A DNA stretch of 64,000 nucleotides from Paracoccaceae bacterium (lineage in GTDB: Bacteria > Pseudomonadota > Alphaproteobacteria > Rhodobacterales > Rhodobacteraceae), in the NCBI GenBank assembly GCA_020630695.1, contig JAHDIS010000002.1, positions 56,606-120,605 of the forward strand, read 5' to 3'. The position numbers and the translations under genes are program-made. Below, one piece after another: positions 43,943-52,799 of this stretch; the first letter of the stretch is position 1, and every line of letters begins with the position of its first letter. The notes beneath the pieces are model-generated. The model ran no database searches. It was not told the origin of the DNA and saw only the letters and a list, made by a program, of their open reading frames with translations.

Positions 43943-44974
43943 CTACGCGGAAGCCCGTAAAATAAAGCGCGCCGGGTAGAGCGTCTCGGTTCTCGCTCGG
44001 AACTTTCCGCCGCTCTCGATCAACGAAAACAACGTCTCCACGCTATGCCCCGCGACAGAATCATAGTCATGCGCAACCGTGGTCAGCGATGGGCACGTGA
44101 ACTTCGAAAAGGGATGATCATCGTGGGACGCCACTCTCATCGCGCATCCTTCGGTCCGACCCACACGGATGCCTCGTTCATAACAGGCAGCCAGGAAGCC
44201 AATTGCCAGACGATCGTTGCTACAAAGAATCGTATCTGACGGCAGCGCCTTTCCATCCAGAACCTCGAACGCGCCCTGACGCCCGATTTCCTCGAACGCC
44301 CAGCCTTCGCCTTCGATTTTCAGAACGTGGGGCGTCTGCCCCATGCTTTCCATTTTCTGGATATACGCCGCGCGACGTTTGTTTGCGTTCGGGTTGGCCG
44401 GGTTCCTCATTTCAAAGAAAACCGGCGGCTCGCCTGAATCCATCAGATAGTCAACACTCTGAGATACAAAGCTAAAATTGTCCGACCCGACAAAAGCCTC
44501 ACCCACGCCGTCGATATTGCTGTCAAACAAGACAGTTGGCACCTCATTGCAGAAATCTTCGATTTTCGAACGATCAGACGCCCGTCCAAGGGGGGCCAAA
44601 AGAACACCGGCAGGCTTCAATGACCGGAGGCTATCCAGAATGTCGATTTCAAGATCTCGCTCACCATGCGAGCTGAACAATGTCGGTCTGTATCCTGCAT
44701 CGATACAGCGCTGCTCAATGTTCCGCGCGATTTCACCAAAGAACGGGTCTGCAAGGTAGGGGACCACGATACCAATGTTCTTGGTCATCTTGCGATTCTG
44801 ATTAATCGCAAAGATGTTCGGGCGGTAGTCGTAGCGTTCGAGCGCCTCTTCGATGCGCTCCCGTGTCTTGGGCCGCACACTGTCCGGATCATTGAAATAC
44901 TTCGAAATGGTCGGTCTCGAGATACCGCTCAAAGCGGCAAACTCTTCCATATTCTTGATTTTCGTACCGTCCAT
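43943..44974 (-). CDS. LacI-family regulator of the sorbitol/mannitol operon
   Basis: A 343-residue LacI-type repressor directly upstream of smoE and in the same direction. The helix-turn-helix is NMEEFAALSGISRPTISKYF (residues 8-27), followed by the hinge RPNIFAINQNRKMTKNIGIV and a sugar-binding domain. ATG 44974 is preferred to GTG 44986 (GAGAG five bases upstream of the ATG). Palindromic sites TTTACGCGCGTAAA (smoE promoter) and TTGTCGCGCGTAAA (own promoter) suggest control of smo by polyol plus autoregulation. Confidence 0.92.
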   Translation of the reverse strand: MDGTKIKNMEEFAALSGISRPTISKYFNDPDSVRPKTRERIEEALERYDYRPNIFAINQNRKMTKNIGIVVPYLADPFFGEIARNIEQRCIDAGYRPTLFSSHGERDLEIDILDSLRSLKPAGVLLAPLGRASDRSKIEDFCNEVPTVLFDSNIDGVGEAFVGSDNFSFVSQSVDYLMDSGEPPVFFEMRNPANPNANKRRAAYIQKMESMGQTPHVLKIEGEGWAFEEIGRQGAFEVLDGKALPSDTILCSNDRLAIGFLAACYERGIRVGRTEGCAMRVASHDDHPFSKFTCPSLTTVAHDYDSVAGHSVETLFSLIESGGKFRARTETLYPARFILRASA

Positions 44975-45035
44975 TTCGACTCTCACAGCGGCAAACTGAC
45001 TGCGCGCAAGGATGTTAATCTTTTGCCAATTATTC

Positions 45036-45049
45036 TTGTCGCGCGTAAA
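45036..45049. promoter_or_regulatory. Imperfect LacI-type operator before the smo regulator gene
   Basis: TTGTCGCGCGTAAA matches the smoE-promoter palindrome at 12 of 14 positions and lies 62-75 bases before the regulator start, consistent with weaker autoregulation. Confidence 0.65.
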
Positions 45050-45074
45050 AAATCAAGTCTTCCACTATTTCAGC

Positions 45075-47360
45075 CTATCCGCACTTGCTGTGACCACAGC
45101 TGCCGCAGGTCATGCAGCCCTCAACCATGCGCATATCGAACTGGCCACAGGATGGGCATGCTTTGCCGCGCGGCTGATCAAGGTTGACCACCGCCGCCTG
45201 CGGGTCCGACTTCAGCCCCATGCCTTCGCCTTCAAGGAACCCGGTAGAGACCATGTGCTTTTCGATGACACCGCCTATGGCGGCCAAAATGGACGGAATG
45301 TATTTACCCTGCACCCATGCACCACCACGTGGATCGAACACGGCCTTCAGCTCCTCGACCACGAAAGACACATCACCGCCGCGTCTGAATACCGCCGAGA
45401 TCATCCGTGTCAGCGCAACCGTCCAGGCAAAGTGCTCCATGTTTTTTGAATTTATGAACACTTCAAAAGGACGCCGGTGCCCGCCTACAACGATATCATT
45501 GATGGTCAGATAGATGGCGTGTTCGCTGTCTGGCCACTTCAGCTTGTAGGTCGCGCCCTCCAATTCCTGCGGTCGGTCCAAGGGCTCTGACATGTAGATA
45601 ACGTCGCCCCCCGACGCTTCGCGCGCCAAGGCCGGCGTTTCCGCTGGCGTCTTCTCTGTTCCCTCGCTGACCGACAAAACCGAGCCGGTAACGTCGTTCG
45701 GGCGATAGGTGGTGCATCCCTTGCAGCCATCTTCATATGCCTTGATGTAGACGTCCTTGAAATCTTCAAAGCTGATGTCTTCGGGGCAGTTGATCGTCTT
45801 GGAGATCGAGGAATCGACCCACTTTTGCGCCGCTGCCTGCATCTTGACGTGATCCAACGGCGCAAGCGTTTGGGCGTTTACGAAATAGTCCGGTAATTCG
45901 ACGTCACCGAATTTGTCGCGCCACATCTGCACGGCGTAGTCCACGACTTCTTCTTCGGTGCGGGTTCCATCTTTTTGCAGAACTTTGCGGGTATAGCTGT
46001 AGGCAAACACCGGCTCGATCCCCGAGCTGACATTGCCTGCATAAAGCGAAATGGTGCCAGTCGGCGCAATGGATGTCAGCAAGGCGTTGCGGATGCCGTG
46101 GGCACGGATCGCTTCGCGCACGTCGTCATCCATGCCGCGCATGGTACCCGATGCGAGATACTTGTCAGCGTCGAACAGCGGGAATGCGCCCTTTTCCTTG
46201 GCCAGTTCAACCGATGCCAGATAGGCCTCACGCGCGATCAGATGCAGCCATTCTTCCGTCTTGGCCGCAGCCTCATCGGATCCATAGCGCAAACCGCACA
46301 TCAACAAGGCATCCGCCAGCCCGGTCACACCCAGACCGATCCGGCGTTTTGCCTGTGCTTCTTGTGCCTGAGCCTCCAGCGGGAAGCGAGAGGCATCGAC
46401 AACGTTGTCCATCATCCGAACAGCTGTCCGGACCAGTTCGGATAGCTGCGTTTTGCAGACATGCGCCTTTTCATCCTCGAAGGGATGCCAGACCAACCGC
46501 GCCAAGTTCACTGACCCAAGCAGACATGCGCCATAGGGCGGCAGTGGTTGCTCGCCACATGGGTTGGTTGCTGCAATGGTCTCGCAATAGCTCAGATTGT
46601 TGGCCGCATTGATACGGTCAATGAAAATCACACCCGGTTCCGCGTAGTCATAGGTGGCCCGCATGATCCGGTTCCACAGATCACGGGCCTGAACGGTTTT
46701 GTAAACGCGGTCACCAAAGGTCAGTTCCCAAGGGCCATCCGCTTTTACCGCCTCCATGAAAGGATCCGTGATCAGCACCGACAGATTGAACATACGCAAA
46801 CGAGCGCTGTCTGCCTTGGCCGCGATGAAATCCTCAATGTCCGGGTGGTCGCAGCGCATCGTGGCCATCATGGCGCCACGACGAGAGCCGGCGGACATGA
46901 TCGTGCGGCACATCGAGTCCCACACATCCATGAATGAAAGCGGTCCAGAGGCATCGGCAGCCACGCCCGACACCGGCGCACCCTTGGGCCGGATCGTGCT
47001 GAAATCATAGCCAATGCCGCCGCCCTGCTGCATTGTCAGGGCTGCTTCTTTCAACATGTCAAAGATACCGCCCATGCTGTCCGGGACAGTGCCCATGACA
47101 AAACAATTGAACAAAGTAACCGAGCGCTGCGTTCCGGCCCCGGCTGTAATGCGTCCCGCCGGCAAGTACTTGAAATCCTCCAGCGCGCTGTAGAACTGGT
47201 CTTCCCAATAGGCGGCGTCCTGTTCCACAGACGCCAATGAACGCGCAATGCGCCGCCAGCTGTCTTCTACAGTCCCGTCGAGTGGCGCACCGTCAGCATC
47301 CTTGAAGCGGTACTTCATATCCCAGATCTGTTCGGCGATCGGCGCAGCGAAACGGGTCAT
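45075..47360 (-). CDS. nrdJ: Adenosylcobalamin-dependent (class II) ribonucleotide reductase
   Basis: Makes deoxyribonucleotides without oxygen or tyrosyl radical; needs vitamin B12. The 761-residue product has an N-terminal RNR fold with TLFNCFVMG (disulfide Cys), the radical-site loop TNPCGEQP (Cys268) and SIAPTGTISLYAGNVSSGIE. The C-terminal DUF-type extension ends in zinc-type pairs CPSCGQ and CMTCGSCG. Start MTRFAAPIAEQIWD at 47360 fits the family, and AAGGG lies upstream; the longer open frame is rejected. Possible NrdR boxes precede it. Implies that the cell makes or imports B12. Confidence 0.96.
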   Translation of the reverse strand: MTRFAAPIAEQIWDMKYRFKDADGAPLDGTVEDSWRRIARSLASVEQDAAYWEDQFYSALEDFKYLPAGRITAGAGTQRSVTLFNCFVMGTVPDSMGGIFDMLKEAALTMQQGGGIGYDFSTIRPKGAPVSGVAADASGPLSFMDVWDSMCRTIMSAGSRRGAMMATMRCDHPDIEDFIAAKADSARLRMFNLSVLITDPFMEAVKADGPWELTFGDRVYKTVQARDLWNRIMRATYDYAEPGVIFIDRINAANNLSYCETIAATNPCGEQPLPPYGACLLGSVNLARLVWHPFEDEKAHVCKTQLSELVRTAVRMMDNVVDASRFPLEAQAQEAQAKRRIGLGVTGLADALLMCGLRYGSDEAAAKTEEWLHLIAREAYLASVELAKEKGAFPLFDADKYLASGTMRGMDDDVREAIRAHGIRNALLTSIAPTGTISLYAGNVSSGIEPVFAYSYTRKVLQKDGTRTEEEVVDYAVQMWRDKFGDVELPDYFVNAQTLAPLDHVKMQAAAQKWVDSSISKTINCPEDISFEDFKDVYIKAYEDGCKGCTTYRPNDVTGSVLSVSEGTEKTPAETPALAREASGGDVIYMSEPLDRPQELEGATYKLKWPDSEHAIYLTINDIVVGGHRRPFEVFINSKNMEHFAWTVALTRMISAVFRRGGDVSFVVEELKAVFDPRGGAWVQGKYIPSILAAIGGVIEKHMVSTGFLEGEGMGLKSDPQAAVVNLDQPRGKACPSCGQFDMRMVEGCMTCGSCGHSKCG

Positions 47361-47440
47361 GTCAGGCGATTCCCTTGATTTGGCAGAGAGGCAAGATAGC
47401 CCATATAGGGCATGGGCCACAAGTTTTGCAGGCCCCATTT

Positions 47441-47486
47441 ACCACAAGACCTTGAAGGTCAGAGCCGTTGTTATACCATATTGTGC
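47441..47486. promoter_or_regulatory. Possible NrdR box pair upstream of nrdJ
   Basis: ACCACAAGACCTTG (47441-47454) and ATACCATATTGTGC (47473-47486) lie with centres 32 bases apart, the spacing of paired NrdR boxes on one helix face. The second resembles the ACACAATAT-type consensus on the minus strand. The match is only partial. Confidence 0.35.
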
Positions 47487-47505
47487 GTTGGCTGGGGAAG
47501 AATCT

Positions 47506-47937
47506 GTGGATAACTGCGTTCATCTTGTAAAACTGAGCGTCGGCACCGAAAGCGTTGAGTCGCTGACGGCGTGGCAGACCACCTATGCCCAGCGCTTTGA
47601 CGATGGTCTGCCCCGGCACGTGACACGCATGTGGCCGCGCAGAGAAGCCGAGATCCTCAACGGTGGTTCAATCTACTGGGTTATCAAAGGGTTGATCCAG
47701 TGTCGCCAGCGCATTGCACGGATGGATCGGGTGACGGGCGCGGACGGCAAAGACCGATGCGCCATTGTTCTGGAACCCGGACTGATCCGAACCACCACAG
47801 CACCGAAACGTCCATTCCAAGGTTGGCGCTACCTGCCGGTCAACGACGCGCCACCCGATTTGCCCAAAGGTCGGCAAAGCGAAGAAGCCCTGCCCCCGGA
47901 ACTGGCCGGCGCGCTGGCTGAAATTGGCGTTCTTTGA
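47506..47937 (+). CDS. DUF1489 family protein
   Basis: A 143-residue protein of the alphaproteobacterial DUF1489 family. Recognised from VHLVKLSVGTESVESLTAWQ, HVTRMWPRREAEILNGGSIY and KGLIQCRQRI, and the ending PFQGWRYLPVNDAPPDLPKG. Function unknown. The start is GTG 47506, preceded by GGGGAAG; the frame is open upstream but not conserved there. Divergent from nrdJ across 145 bases. Confidence 0.85.
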   Translation: MDNCVHLVKLSVGTESVESLTAWQTTYAQRFDDGLPRHVTRMWPRREAEILNGGSIYWVIKGLIQCRQRIARMDRVTGADGKDRCAIVLEPGLIRTTTAPKRPFQGWRYLPVNDAPPDLPKGRQSEEALPPELAGALAEIGVL

Positions 47938-48056
47938 ACTTCGGCCACCGGATCAGCCCAGAGCAGGCCTTCTCACACAACCGTCATTTGCGTGACAGGT
48001 AGTGGCAATTTGCTCTGCGCCGTTTACGTTGCATCCAAACAGTAAAGGAGCCCGCC

Positions 48057-48911
48057 ATGACCGAAACCTACACCCCTCCCAAAGTCTGGAAATGGGAACA
48101 GGAAAGCGGCGGTACATTTGCCTCCATCAACCGGCCCATTGCAGGTGCGACCCACGACAAGGAACTGCCTGTAGGCGAGCATCCGTTTCAGCTCTATTCC
48201 TTGGCAACGCCGAACGGTCAGAAGGTCACGATCATGTTCGAAGAGCTGCTGGCTGCGGGGCATGACGCCGAATACGACGCCTGGCTGATCAACATCGGAA
48301 AAGGGGATCAATTCGGCAGTGGGTTCGTGGATGTAAACCCCAATTCCAAGATCCCGGCCTTGATGGACCGCTCGGGCGACAAGCCCGTACGTGTCTTTGA
48401 GTCCGCAGCAATCCTGATGCATTTGGCGGAAAAATTTAACGCTTTTCAGGGCAAAGCAGAAAACCGGGCTGAAATGCTGTCTTGGTTGATGTGGCAAATG
48501 GGCAGCGCGCCCTATCTGGGCGGCGGCTTTGGACATTTCTACGCCTATGCCCCCTACCCCATGGAGTACCCGATCAACCGTTTTGCCATGGAAGTTAAAC
48601 GTCAGTTGGACGTTCTGGACCGAGCGCTGGCAGATCGGCGTTTCATCTCGGGCGATGACTACACGATCGCCGATATGGCGATCTGGCCTTGGTACGGCCG
48701 GACAGTTCATGGCCAAAGCTACAACGCCGGAGAGTTTCTGGACGTGGGCATCTACAAAAACGTCATTCGTTGGGCGGACGAAATCCTTGAACGGCCTGCG
48801 GTGCAACGTGGCCGGATCGTGAACAAGGTCAGCGAAGATGAACCTGCGTTGGCAGAACGCCATTCCGCCGCAGACATCGATGCAATCATGGATACCATCG
48901 CCAAGTCCTGA
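48057..48911 (+). CDS. yghU: Glutathione-dependent disulfide-bond oxidoreductase (YghU-like GST)
   Basis: A 284-residue Nu-class GST. It starts with the family's long N-terminal extension ([22 protein letters not shown]), then a thioredoxin fold with [15 protein letters not shown] and the glutathione-binding [15 protein letters not shown] and [15 protein letters not shown]. The helical domain has [17 protein letters not shown] and [12 protein letters not shown]. YghU reduces disulfides using two glutathione molecules. GGAG precedes the ATG; a GC-rich hairpin follows the stop. Single gene. Confidence 0.94.
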   Translation: MTETYTPPKVWKWEQESGGTFASINRPIAGATHDKELPVGEHPFQLYSLATPNGQKVTIMFEELLAAGHDAEYDAWLINIGKGDQFGSGFVDVNPNSKIPALMDRSGDKPVRVFESAAILMHLAEKFNAFQGKAENRAEMLSWLMWQMGSAPYLGGGFGHFYAYAPYPMEYPINRFAMEVKRQLDVLDRALADRRFISGDDYTIADMAIWPWYGRTVHGQSYNAGEFLDVGIYKNVIRWADEILERPAVQRGRIVNKVSEDEPALAERHSAADIDAIMDTIAKS

Positions 48912-48927
48912 GTGATCATGCGAAGAC

Positions 48928-48951
48928 CCGGGGCCGATTGACAGGCCCCGG
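48928..48951 (+). terminator. Probable terminator after yghU
   Basis: CCGGGGCC and GGCCCCGG form an 8-bp perfect stem with an 8-base loop, 17 bases past the stop. The downstream T content is poor, so termination strength is uncertain. Confidence 0.55.
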
Positions 48952-49018
48952 TGGCCTTGTTACCCCGCCGCCTTCTAGCACGGCCCCAAAAAGGCCGCGG
49001 AACAGGCGAGGACACGGC

Positions 49019-49927
49019 ATGGCACGCAAGCGCAAGGGACGCGATATTTCTGGCTGGCTTGTCATCGACAAGCCTGCGGGCATGACGTCGACAGCGGTGG
49101 TCAACAAGGTCCGCTGGGCCTTACAGGCCAAAAAGGCTGGCCACGCCGGAACTCTTGATCCGGAAGCGACAGGTGTGCTGGCCGTTGCGCTGGGCGAAGC
49201 CACGAAAACAGTGCCCTACATCACCGACGCTCTGAAAGCCTATCGGTTCGTTGTCAAATTGGGCCAAGCGACAAACACAGACGACGCAGAGGGCGAAGTC
49301 ATTGCATCATCTGACCTGCGTCCAAGCGATGATGAGATCAAGGAAGCCCTCAGCCAGTTCATTGGCGAAATTCAGCAGGTGCCTCCGCAGTTTTCGGCGG
49401 TCAAGATTGACGGTGAGCGTGCCTACAAAAGGGCGCGGGATGGCGAAGAAATGGACATCGCCGCACGGCCTCTTTGGGTTGAGGAACTGTTGCTTACGGA
49501 CCGCCCTGATGCCGATCACGTGGAATTGGAAATGACCTGCGGCAAAGGCGGTTATGTGCGGTCTATCGCACGGGATCTCGGCAAAGCATTGGGCTGCCAT
49601 GGGCACGTGCTGCGGCTGCGTCGCATCTGGTCCGGCCCCTTTGACGCCGAAGACGGATTGTCGATCGAAGACGTGGATGCGATGGCCCATGCGCCCGAAT
49701 TGGATAGCCATATTCAACCGCTGGAAACCGGTCTGTGCGATCTGCCTGAATTGCCGTGCACTCCGGAAGGCGCCACGCGTTTGCGCAATGGCAATCCCGG
49801 AATGGTCATCGCATCAAATGTTGAATACGGCGACGAAGCCTGGGCCTCTCTGGATGGTCGGGCTGTTGCCGTCGGTGTCTTCAAGGCGGGCGAGCTACAC
49901 CCAAGCCGCGTTTTCAATACGGTCTAG
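49019..49927 (+). CDS. truB: tRNA pseudouridine(55) synthase
   Basis: TruB forms pseudouridine 55 in the T loop of tRNAs. The 302-residue product starts with a basic stretch and [20 protein letters not shown]; the catalytic Asp is in [37 protein letters not shown] and [16 protein letters not shown] are further family segments. It stands alone here, not beside rbfA or rpsO as in many bacteria. The last four bases overlap the convergent hydrolase gene. Confidence 0.95.
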   Translation: MARKRKGRDISGWLVIDKPAGMTSTAVVNKVRWALQAKKAGHAGTLDPEATGVLAVALGEATKTVPYITDALKAYRFVVKLGQATNTDDAEGEVIASSDLRPSDDEIKEALSQFIGEIQQVPPQFSAVKIDGERAYKRARDGEEMDIAARPLWVEELLLTDRPDADHVELEMTCGKGGYVRSIARDLGKALGCHGHVLRLRRIWSGPFDAEDGLSIEDVDAMAHAPELDSHIQPLETGLCDLPELPCTPEGATRLRNGNPGMVIASNVEYGDEAWASLDGRAVAVGVFKAGELHPSRVFNTV

Positions 49928-50745
49928 CGCAACATCGCCAGCCAACGGCCCAAAGCATCCAGCGACTCCGGTTCATCCAAAAACGGGATATGCCCCCGAC
50001 CGGGCACTTCAACGGCAACCATGTCAGGCCGTCTTTTTTGCATTTCGGCAAAACAGTCTTCGCTCAGAAGGTCAGAATTTGCGCCCCGGATTGCGCAGAG
50101 TGGCAAACCTGAAAGCGTGTCATACAAAGGCCAGAGATCCGGGGCAGGTTGCGCGCCCCCACCCAGCACAGCATCCCGCAATTTTGGATCATACGGAATA
50201 ACCAGCCCGTCTTGCCCTTCGCGATAAAGAATGCGGGCTTCGTTTAGCCACCGTTCAGCCGGCACGTCTTCGAACGCGGTCATCGCCGCTGCCCGTTTCT
50301 CGGCGGCCTCCTCGAAACTCTTGAACGGTGGATTGCGCCCCAAATATCCCTTGATCACATCCAGACCGCTCGCCGCTATTTCGGGTCCGATGTCGTTCAA
50401 GGCGACGCCGATCAGCCTGTCCTTGGCTGTCGCCGCCAAAACCATGGCGATCAGACCACCGCGTGACGTTCCCAAGACCGCGGCTTTGTCGATTCCCAGA
50501 TGATCGAACAACTCGATCGCATCCCGGGCTTCGATCGGTATTTGATAACTTTCATGCGGACCCCAATCCGATTGCCCCCTGCCCCGGTAGTCCATCCGGA
50601 CAAGGCGCACATCGGCAAGATGCGGCGCGACATAATCAAAATCATGCGTGTCACGGGTCAAACCAGCAAGACAGAGCAGGGGAATGCCTTCGCCCTGATC
50701 TTCGTAGTGCAACGACAATCCGTCAGATGTTTCGAACTTGGGCAT
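49924..50745 (-). CDS. Alpha/beta hydrolase
   Basis: A 273-residue alpha/beta hydrolase. The nucleophile elbow is GTSRGG (Ser94), the oxyanion side is LAGLTRDTH, the acid is likely the Asp in [12 protein letters not shown] and the His lies in [11 protein letters not shown]. Substrate unknown; similar proteins are called 3-oxoadipate enol-lactonase or epoxide hydrolase-like. It overlaps the stop of the dehalogenase gene by one base, so both are cotranscribed. ATG 50745 fits the family start ([20 protein letters not shown]). Confidence 0.88.
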   Translation of the reverse strand: MPKFETSDGLSLHYEDQGEGIPLLCLAGLTRDTHDFDYVAPHLADVRLVRMDYRGRGQSDWGPHESYQIPIEARDAIELFDHLGIDKAAVLGTSRGGLIAMVLAATAKDRLIGVALNDIGPEIAASGLDVIKGYLGRNPPFKSFEEAAEKRAAAMTAFEDVPAERWLNEARILYREGQDGLVIPYDPKLRDAVLGGGAQPAPDLWPLYDTLSGLPLCAIRGANSDLLSEDCFAEMQKRRPDMVAVEVPGRGHIPFLDEPESLDALGRWLAMLR

Positions 50746-51422
50746 CACACCAACTCCGGAATCGTGGTCAATTCTGTCAACACATGTGCAGGTTCGGCCA
50801 TCAGCCTGTCCATTGGCTGACCCGCCCGGTTCACCCAAACGGTTTGGAAACCATAGGCCGCCGCACCCGCGGCATCCCAGCCATTTGAAGACACGAACAA
50901 CACATCCTGCGGTGCGCAGTCAAAGCGATCGCCAACCATGTCGTAAACGGCAGAGGCAGGCTTGAATATCCCCACCTCTTCGACTGAAAGCACCCCATCG
51001 AGGAACTCGCCAATGCCGGCACTGTCAACCGCGCCATCCAACATGTCCTTGGACCCATTCGACAGGATTGCACAGGTTTTTCCCATCGCTTTGAGCTGGG
51101 CCAGCATCATCGGCACCTCGCGGTATGGCGCCAATTCCCAATAGAGCGCCAGCAGACGTTCGCGCAGTTCCAGATCATCAAGACCGGCACGCTCCATCGC
51201 CCAGTCGAGACCGTCCTTGGTCACCTGCCAAAACGGGACATAGTCACCCGTCACAGCCCTGAGCCAACTGTATTCAAGCTGTTTGCGACGCCAATCTTCA
51301 GCCAACACCGGCCAACAATCAGCCAAAGCCGCCCGCCCCGGTTCCTGAGCAGCAATTCGGGCGGCTGCGGCAACGTCAAACAGGGTGCCGTACGCGTCGA
51401 AAACACAGGTCGTGATGGGCAT
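50745..51422 (-). CDS. (S)-2-haloacid dehalogenase type II, HAD family
   Basis: A 225-residue HAD hydrolase. Motifs match type II haloacid dehalogenases: nucleophile Asp in CVFDAYGTLFD, the substrate-site RRKQLEYSWLR, LSNGS (motif II), FKPASAVY (Lys) and SSNGWDAAGA. Such enzymes release halide from 2-haloalkanoates, plausible for a marine organism. Upstream gene is an SDR (89 bases away), downstream an alpha/beta hydrolase. Confidence 0.9.
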   Translation of the reverse strand: MPITTCVFDAYGTLFDVAAAARIAAQEPGRAALADCWPVLAEDWRRKQLEYSWLRAVTGDYVPFWQVTKDGLDWAMERAGLDDLELRERLLALYWELAPYREVPMMLAQLKAMGKTCAILSNGSKDMLDGAVDSAGIGEFLDGVLSVEEVGIFKPASAVYDMVGDRFDCAPQDVLFVSSNGWDAAGAAAYGFQTVWVNRAGQPMDRLMAEPAHVLTELTTIPELV

Positions 51423-51511
51423 TGGTTTCTCCTCGGTTCCGTTCAGGCTGACAGGACCACTCAGGCAGGCACAGAGCGGTCTGCCTACGATTTACGCAGG
51501 TAAAGCCGGGC

Positions 51512-52252
51512 TTAGATGCAGCGCCCGCCGTCAACTTCCATGCAAACCCCGGTCACCATGCTAGCTTCATCCGAACACAGATAAAGCGCAGCATTGGCCA
51601 TATCCTCGGGATTCGAGAACCGGCCCAGTGGAATGGTCGAAAGAAATTTGGCGCGCACTTCGGGGGTGTCCTCACCCATAAAGCTCTTCAATAGTGGCGT
51701 TTCGCCAGCAACAGGGTTTACCGCGTTCACCCGAATTCCGTCCGGGGCCAGTTCCACCGCCATGGCCTTGGTCGCCGTGTTCATCCAGCCTTTGGATGCG
51801 TTGTACCAGTTGAGCCGCGGGCGCGGGGAAACGCCAGCCGTGGATGCAATATTCAGGATCGCCCCAGTTCCGCGTTCCTTCATGTGTGGCACAAGACTGC
51901 GCGCGGCCAGATAGACCGATTTGCAATTCACGGCAAAAACGCGGTCAAAATCTTCTTCGCTGATGGTTTCCATCGGGGCAGGAAGATGCGTGACGCCGGC
52001 ATTGTTCACGAGGATATCGACATGCCCCATGACGTCTATCGCGCGCTGCACCATTGCATCAACACTCTCGCCATCCGAAACGTCGACATGATGCGCAATA
52101 CCGCCGAATTCTTCGGCTACACCCTGCGCATTTTGCGCGTTGATGTCAGCGACCATCACTTGCGCCCCTTCAGACACAAACCGTCGTGCGATGCCCGCAC
52201 CGAAACCAGAGCCCGCTCCGGTCACAATGGCTGTTTTTCCATCCAGTCGCAT
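51512..52252 (-). CDS. Short-chain dehydrogenase/reductase (FabG-like)
   Basis: A 246-residue SDR, MRLDGKTAIVTGAGSGFGAG. NAD site GAGSGFG, NNAG, catalytic Ser in LNIASTAGVSPR, and YNASK (Tyr/Lys). The stretch NPVAGETPLLKSFMG after the active site resembles glucose-1-dehydrogenase-like or 3-oxoacyl reductases, so the substrate is unclear. It is the fifth or sixth gene of a minus-strand run that starts with ABC transporter genes and includes an aldehyde dehydrogenase. ATG 52252 is chosen; the longer open frame contains no SDR residues. Confidence 0.9.
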   Translation of the reverse strand: MRLDGKTAIVTGAGSGFGAGIARRFVSEGAQVMVADINAQNAQGVAEEFGGIAHHVDVSDGESVDAMVQRAIDVMGHVDILVNNAGVTHLPAPMETISEEDFDRVFAVNCKSVYLAARSLVPHMKERGTGAILNIASTAGVSPRPRLNWYNASKGWMNTATKAMAVELAPDGIRVNAVNPVAGETPLLKSFMGEDTPEVRAKFLSTIPLGRFSNPEDMANAALYLCSDEASMVTGVCMEVDGGRCI

Positions 52253-52283
52253 GTTCACTGACCTCCCGTTTTGTTGATTATTA

Positions 52284-52799
52284 TCAGGCAGACGCCGGTT
52301 TGCGTGCACCCCACACAACCCAAAGCCCGGCCAGCAAGCCAAAGCCCGCGCCGAAATATGCACCCTCATGCATGAGGGCCGCGCGCAAAAAGCTCCCCTC
52401 ATCACTGATCCCTGAAGGCAAAGGCAACTGATCGGCAACCTGCGGCGCATAGAGCCCCAGAACCAACCCGATCATCGCACCAATCAGGGTGCAAATCATC
52501 GCGATGACAATCGCTGCGACACCCACAGGCATGACACGGGACGACGGCAAAAGCACGCAGGCGAGACCAAACACCGGCACCCCGAGCATCAAGCCCATCC
52601 ACCAACTTGCCCTGACACCGACCAAGGCGGCTCCAAGACGGTTTTGAAGATCTTCCGCAACCCCGAACTGCGGAAACTTGAATTCGTAGAAATAACCAGC
52701 GCCAACCGAATAGCTGAGCTGATTGTGCAGCGCGCCAAACACAGCTGACACAAGGCACGCAAGGCCCAGCAAAAGCACGAATTGCACAGGTTTAGCCAT
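52284..52799 (-). CDS. Small integral membrane protein, function unknown
   Basis: A 171-residue protein with four hydrophobic helices (about 5-24, 67-86, 92-115, 145-163) and a soluble loop (25-62, FYEFKFPQFGVAEDLQNRLG). No family recognised. It overlaps the aldehyde dehydrogenase stop by eight bases, so it is translated with it, and the SDR follows 31 bases later. Confidence 0.75.
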   Translation of the reverse strand: MAKPVQFVLLLGLACLVSAVFGALHNQLSYSVGAGYFYEFKFPQFGVAEDLQNRLGAALVGVRASWWMGLMLGVPVFGLACVLLPSSRVMPVGVAAIVIAMICTLIGAMIGLVLGLYAPQVADQLPLPSGISDEGSFLRAALMHEGAYFGAGFGLLAGLWVVWGARKPASA

